DNA of 7,059 bases, taken from the NCBI GenBank assembly GCA_937901145.1, contig CALCHE010000090.1, positions 1 through 7,059 on the forward strand, written 5' to 3'. Every line of letters starts with the position of its first letter. Position 1 is the first letter of the stretch. A program made the translations under genes and the position numbers. This document shows, in pieces, positions 4,721 to 7,059 of the stretch. Source of the DNA: an uncultured Clostridia bacterium (lineage in GTDB: Bacteria > Bacillota > Clostridia > Oscillospirales > Acutalibacteraceae). The notes below the pieces were generated by a model. That model made no database searches. It was not told the DNA's origin and saw nothing but the letters and a program-made list of their open reading frames with translations.

Positions 4721-5947
4721 TCAGAACAGCTGAATATTCTTAAATATGTGTACCACACCACGCATAAAATCCATAAAGCTCATATCATCGGCTCTGGCGA
4801 TTTTTACGAGACTGACGAGCTTGGTAAACCAACCTGTAGTATCAATAGCGTAATGGATACGCGCCTGGTGAAGTTCATCCATTTCACCGTATACATCGGT
4901 ATATGTCAGACAGTAGGTTTCGTATTTTTCGGGCTCATTTTCATCGATAACAAAAACTCTTGAGCCCACATTTACATCGTTATAAGCATTGAAGCCTATA
5001 GTCGGTGTATTGATAATCCTGATTCCTTTGTGGTCGATTTCAAAAGTGTTTTCGTGGTCGTGACCGCTTACTGTGGCAAGAACATCTCCCGTTTCCAGCA
5101 TAGCATCAAACTGTCCGTTATTGTAGTAAGGGGGACAAGGGTATTCGTGAAGGTCGCCCTTTGCACCGTCGGGAAGTGTGTAGAATTTAGTCGAGTCATT
5201 AAGGGGATTCTTTTTTCTTATAATACGGCCGAACCATAAAAGCTTGGTCTGCTTTAAGGCATCGTAGATTTCGGGAACGATGATATGCTGGAAATTGATG
5301 GAGGGAACAGCCTTGCCTCCGTTTTCTTCCTTGAGCTTTTCGGCTGTTTCCTTATACCACTCTATCTGCTCTTTATATACACAGGCATAACCGCCGTAGT
5401 CGTTTTCGGTGTTATATGTACCGGAATCGGTGAGCCATAGGTTGAAGCCGTAGCTGCTGCCGTCACTTTTCATTATGGGAAGATTATAGGTGCCGACTCT
5501 GTCCTTTATGCAGAAGCCTCTTTCGCCCACATAACAGTTGTAGCTTTCGTAAACTGACAGCTGTTCTTCCTTGGTAAGCTTGGTTTCCTCGTCGTCGTGG
5601 TTACCGAAAACTGCGGCTACTTTGATTTTTCGCTCCTCGAAAATATCCATAAATTCTCTTATGGCTTTTTCGGCGTCCTCTTTTTCATGCACATCATAGC
5701 CTGAAATATTGTCGCCTGTCAGAACGACAAGGTCGGGATTTGTCTTGTCCAGAGTTTTTTCGATATAATCTCTGGTGAGAGTGTTCAGTGGGTATCCGTC
5801 CTGGATGTCGCTGATGTTAAGAACGGTAAACTTTCCGTTTTCGCCGAATTTCAAAATATATTCTCCTTCTTTTTCAGCGTATGCTAATGAAGAAAAGCAG
5901 GTCAGAAGCATAAGTACGCTTAAAATCAATGATAATAATTTTTTCAC
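4721..5947 (-). CDS. Secreted calcineurin-like metallophosphoesterase
   Basis: This is a two-metal phosphoesterase exported from the cell; its substrate is unknown. The start is the GTG at 5947, with AAGGAGG seven bases upstream. The in-frame ATG at 5968 lies between the -10 box and the expected start of transcription, so it cannot be used. The product is 408 residues with a signal peptide (KK, hydrophobic core 4-22, likely cut after AYA at 22-24). Metal and catalytic motifs appear in order: SDIQD (46-50, a DxQ variant of the usual DxH), TGDN (77-80), GNHDDE (115-120), H221 in INFQHI and GHDHEN (295-300). The DIQ form and spacing resemble Dcr2-type phosphoesterases. It is GC-richer than the 1240-4680 genes, and its codon use looks like resident chromosome. 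Confidence 0.92.
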   Translation of the reverse strand: MKKLLSLILSVLMLLTCFSSLAYAEKEGEYILKFGENGKFTVLNISDIQDGYPLNTLTRDYIEKTLDKTNPDLVVLTGDNISGYDVHEKEDAEKAIREFMDIFEERKIKVAAVFGNHDDEETKLTKEEQLSVYESYNCYVGERGFCIKDRVGTYNLPIMKSDGSSYGFNLWLTDSGTYNTENDYGGYACVYKEQIEWYKETAEKLKEENGGKAVPSINFQHIIVPEIYDALKQTKLLWFGRIIRKKNPLNDSTKFYTLPDGAKGDLHEYPCPPYYNNGQFDAMLETGDVLATVSGHDHENTFEIDHKGIRIINTPTIGFNAYNDVNVGSRVFVIDENEPEKYETYCLTYTDVYGEMDELHQARIHYAIDTTGWFTKLVSLVKIARADDMSFMDFMRGVVHIFKNIQLF

Positions 5948-5968
5948 TTTTATTCCTCCTTTTTTCAT

Positions 5969-5997
5969 ATTATAAAATAAAAAATTATATTTTTCAA
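5969..5997 (-). promoter_or_regulatory. Promoter of the phosphoesterase gene
   Basis: On the minus strand, TTGAAA (5997-5992) and a perfect TATAAT (5974-5969) are separated by 17 bp. The start point should be near 5962, leaving a leader of only about 15 nt that begins almost at the AAGGAGG. This promoter is what rules out the upstream ATG as start. Confidence 0.85.
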
Positions 5998-6107
5998 TCC
6001 GTCTGAGAAAATTATTTGAGCTGAAGAGAGTGATTTTAGCAGTATTTGTCAGATTGGCTGTCTCAGATGTAAAGCATTTCTCAGGGCAAGATTAGTCGTT
6101 AACTCGG

Positions 6108-6136
6108 TTGCAAAAGAGAAAAGCTTATGATACAAT
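6108..6136 (+). promoter_or_regulatory. Promoter of the kinase gene (extended -10)
   Basis: TTGCAA (6108-6113), a 17-bp spacer and TACAAT (6131-6136) with an extended TGA (6128-6130) lie about 65 bp ahead of the start codon. The two promoters in the 5948-6200 gap are divergent and do not overlap. Weak inverted repeats occur between them (CTGAGAAA at 6003, TTTCTCAG at 6077); nothing else is seen in the gap. Confidence 0.7.
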
Positions 6137-6200
6137 TACATCAGAATGTAAAAAAGAAAAAGCAGTAAGCTGAACATAATTTAAAACAGGAGAGATACTT

Positions 6201-7059
6201 ATGAATATTCTCGATAACAGTGATAAGCATTTGTTGCCCCTTCTTCCTCAGATAGTATCCGATAAGCTCGGCGTACAGACAGGTGCTGTTAAATTTATCG
6301 GTGGCGGCAGCTTTGGCAGAGTTTACAGTGCAGAGCTGTCTGACGGCAGAAAAATAGCTCTTAAGGCCTATCGGGTACAGGGTTCACAGCACAGAGAGGC
6401 CGAACAGCTTCAGATTCTTTCAGAAAATACTGCAGTGAAAATGCCTGAGGTGCTTTTCTGCTATGAGGATGAGGGTATGGCTCTTTTAGCTATGAGCTTC
6501 GTGGAGGGTGTGAATGCGCTGAGTCCCGCTTTTCTTTTAAAAAGTAAAAAGCAGAAGGAAAATTTCGCCTCGGACGTTATCGACGGTATGCTCGGTTGGC
6601 ACAGTGTAAAGGGTGAAAAATTCGGCTCACTGACAGAGCCATCATATGACAGCTGGTACGAATACTACCGTAAGGAAAAGCAGGAGCCCTGGCTGAAGGC
6701 TCTCGGTGAACTCTGCGAAAAAGGAAGCTTCAGCAGAAAAAGGCTCGGACTTCTGAAGGAGGCGACGGAGCTTTTTAATTCTCTGCCTGAAGAAAAAAGT
6801 GAGCCTGTGCTTATTCACGGTGACCTTAATATAATGAACATAATGGCTGACAGAAAAAGCTTCGCTCTCACAGCTTTTATCGATCCCTGCGGAAGTATGT
6901 GGGCAGACAGAGAGTATGATCTTTTCCAGCTTCGTAATATGTGGGGTGATGCTTACGGACTTTATGAAACCTATAAAGAAAAGCATCCGCTTAGTGAATA
7001 TGCTGATTTCCGTGTGGCCTATTATGCGGCTATGCACGAGGCATCGATGAGACTTTCGG
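6201..7059 (+). CDS. Fructosamine kinase/aminoglycoside phosphotransferase-like kinase (3' end outside window)
   Basis: The ATG at 6201 follows AGGAGAG (6188-6194), and the frame stays open to the window edge (286 codons), so the C-terminus is missing. The protein has a small-molecule kinase fold. The glycine-rich loop is IGGGSFGRVY (33-42), and the ATP-binding lysine is K55 in ALKAY. The catalytic loop is HGDLNIMN (206-213), with base D208 and metal-binding N213. FIDP carries the second metal ligand, D228, followed by ADREYDLFQL. The HGDL ... IDP ... DREYDL series is what fructosamine kinases and APH-type phosphotransferases share. Sugar-amine or deglycation substrates and aminoglycoside-like substrates are both possible. 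There is no signal peptide, so it is cytoplasmic. Composition matches the phosphoesterase, suggesting resident DNA. Confidence 0.88.
   Translation, partial: MNILDNSDKHLLPLLPQIVSDKLGVQTGAVKFIGGGSFGRVYSAELSDGRKIALKAYRVQGSQHREAEQLQILSENTAVKMPEVLFCYEDEGMALLAMSFVEGVNALSPAFLLKSKKQKENFASDVIDGMLGWHSVKGEKFGSLTEPSYDSWYEYYRKEKQEPWLKALGELCEKGSFSRKRLGLLKEATELFNSLPEEKSEPVLIHGDLNIMNIMADRKSFALTAFIDPCGSMWADREYDLFQLRNMWGDAYGLYETYKEKHPLSEYADFRVAYYAAMHEASMRLS

Noticed and set aside
4748..5975. Plus-strand frames at 4748-4963, 5030-5239 and 5775-5975
   Set aside because: They are antisense to the well-supported phosphoesterase, lack ribosome binding sites and show no family features.
6642..7037. Minus-strand frame of 131 codons
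   Set aside because: It is antisense to the kinase gene, whose catalytic motifs HGDLNIMN and FIDP lie in the same stretch on the plus strand.

Overview
The window looks like a chromosomal piece of a low-GC Gram-positive anaerobe, most likely a gut-type member of the Clostridia (Ruminococcaceae/Oscillospirales-like). The signs are AGGAGG-type ribosome binding sites, near-consensus sigma-A promoters with 17-bp spacers, tRNA genes with encoded CCA, and an RsmA tail and secreted phosphoesterase of Firmicutes style. The organism assignment is inference; no marker gene is complete.

Layout. Positions 2-457 hold the C-terminal half of RsmA (16S rRNA dimethyladenosine transferase). Positions 486-1026 are a self-contained stable-RNA operon: strong promoter, tRNA-Lys(CTT), tRNA-Glu(CTC), a 5S rRNA with no 16S or 23S beside it, tRNA-Asn(GTT), and an intrinsic terminator. 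Positions 1030-1945 hold a tandem array of eight small hairpins, then a gene for a four-helix-bundle protein of the S23/Avd-like family and a small three-helix membrane protein, closed by a terminator at 1984-2016. Positions 2017-2471 contain no credible gene but include a GC-rich, strongly self-complementary block. Positions 2472-4678 carry AT-rich accessory genes: an unknown membrane protein (own promoter), then a second promoter driving a two-helix membrane protein, a small lipoprotein (ATGA overlap) and a GNAT acetyltransferase. A bidirectional terminator at 4684-4709 separates these from a minus-strand secreted calcineurin-like phosphoesterase (4721-5947). Diverging from it, a fructosamine-kinase/APH-like kinase (6201 on) runs off the window end.

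The most unusual part is 1030-1260. Eight hairpins have different stem sequences, but their loops share a pattern and an 8-nt linker (ATTACATA or close variants) recurs between them, which is the reverse of a CRISPR layout. The first half of the array is inverted relative to the second. The inverted segment is bounded by a perfect 7-bp inverted repeat (CAATCCG/CGGATTG), and flipping it on paper gives a uniform head-to-tail array of eight units. The last hairpin touches the -35 element of the four-helix-bundle gene, so array and gene look like one functional unit. Avd proteins of diversity-generating retroelements belong to the same fold class and bind RNA, so a protein that recognises the array (as RNA or hairpin DNA) is a reasonable but untested idea.

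Composition supports an accessory insertion downstream of the tRNA cluster: I count 20% GC at 1681-1740, 57% at 2081-2180 and 50% at 5041-5100. No recombinase, transposase or reverse transcriptase is visible.
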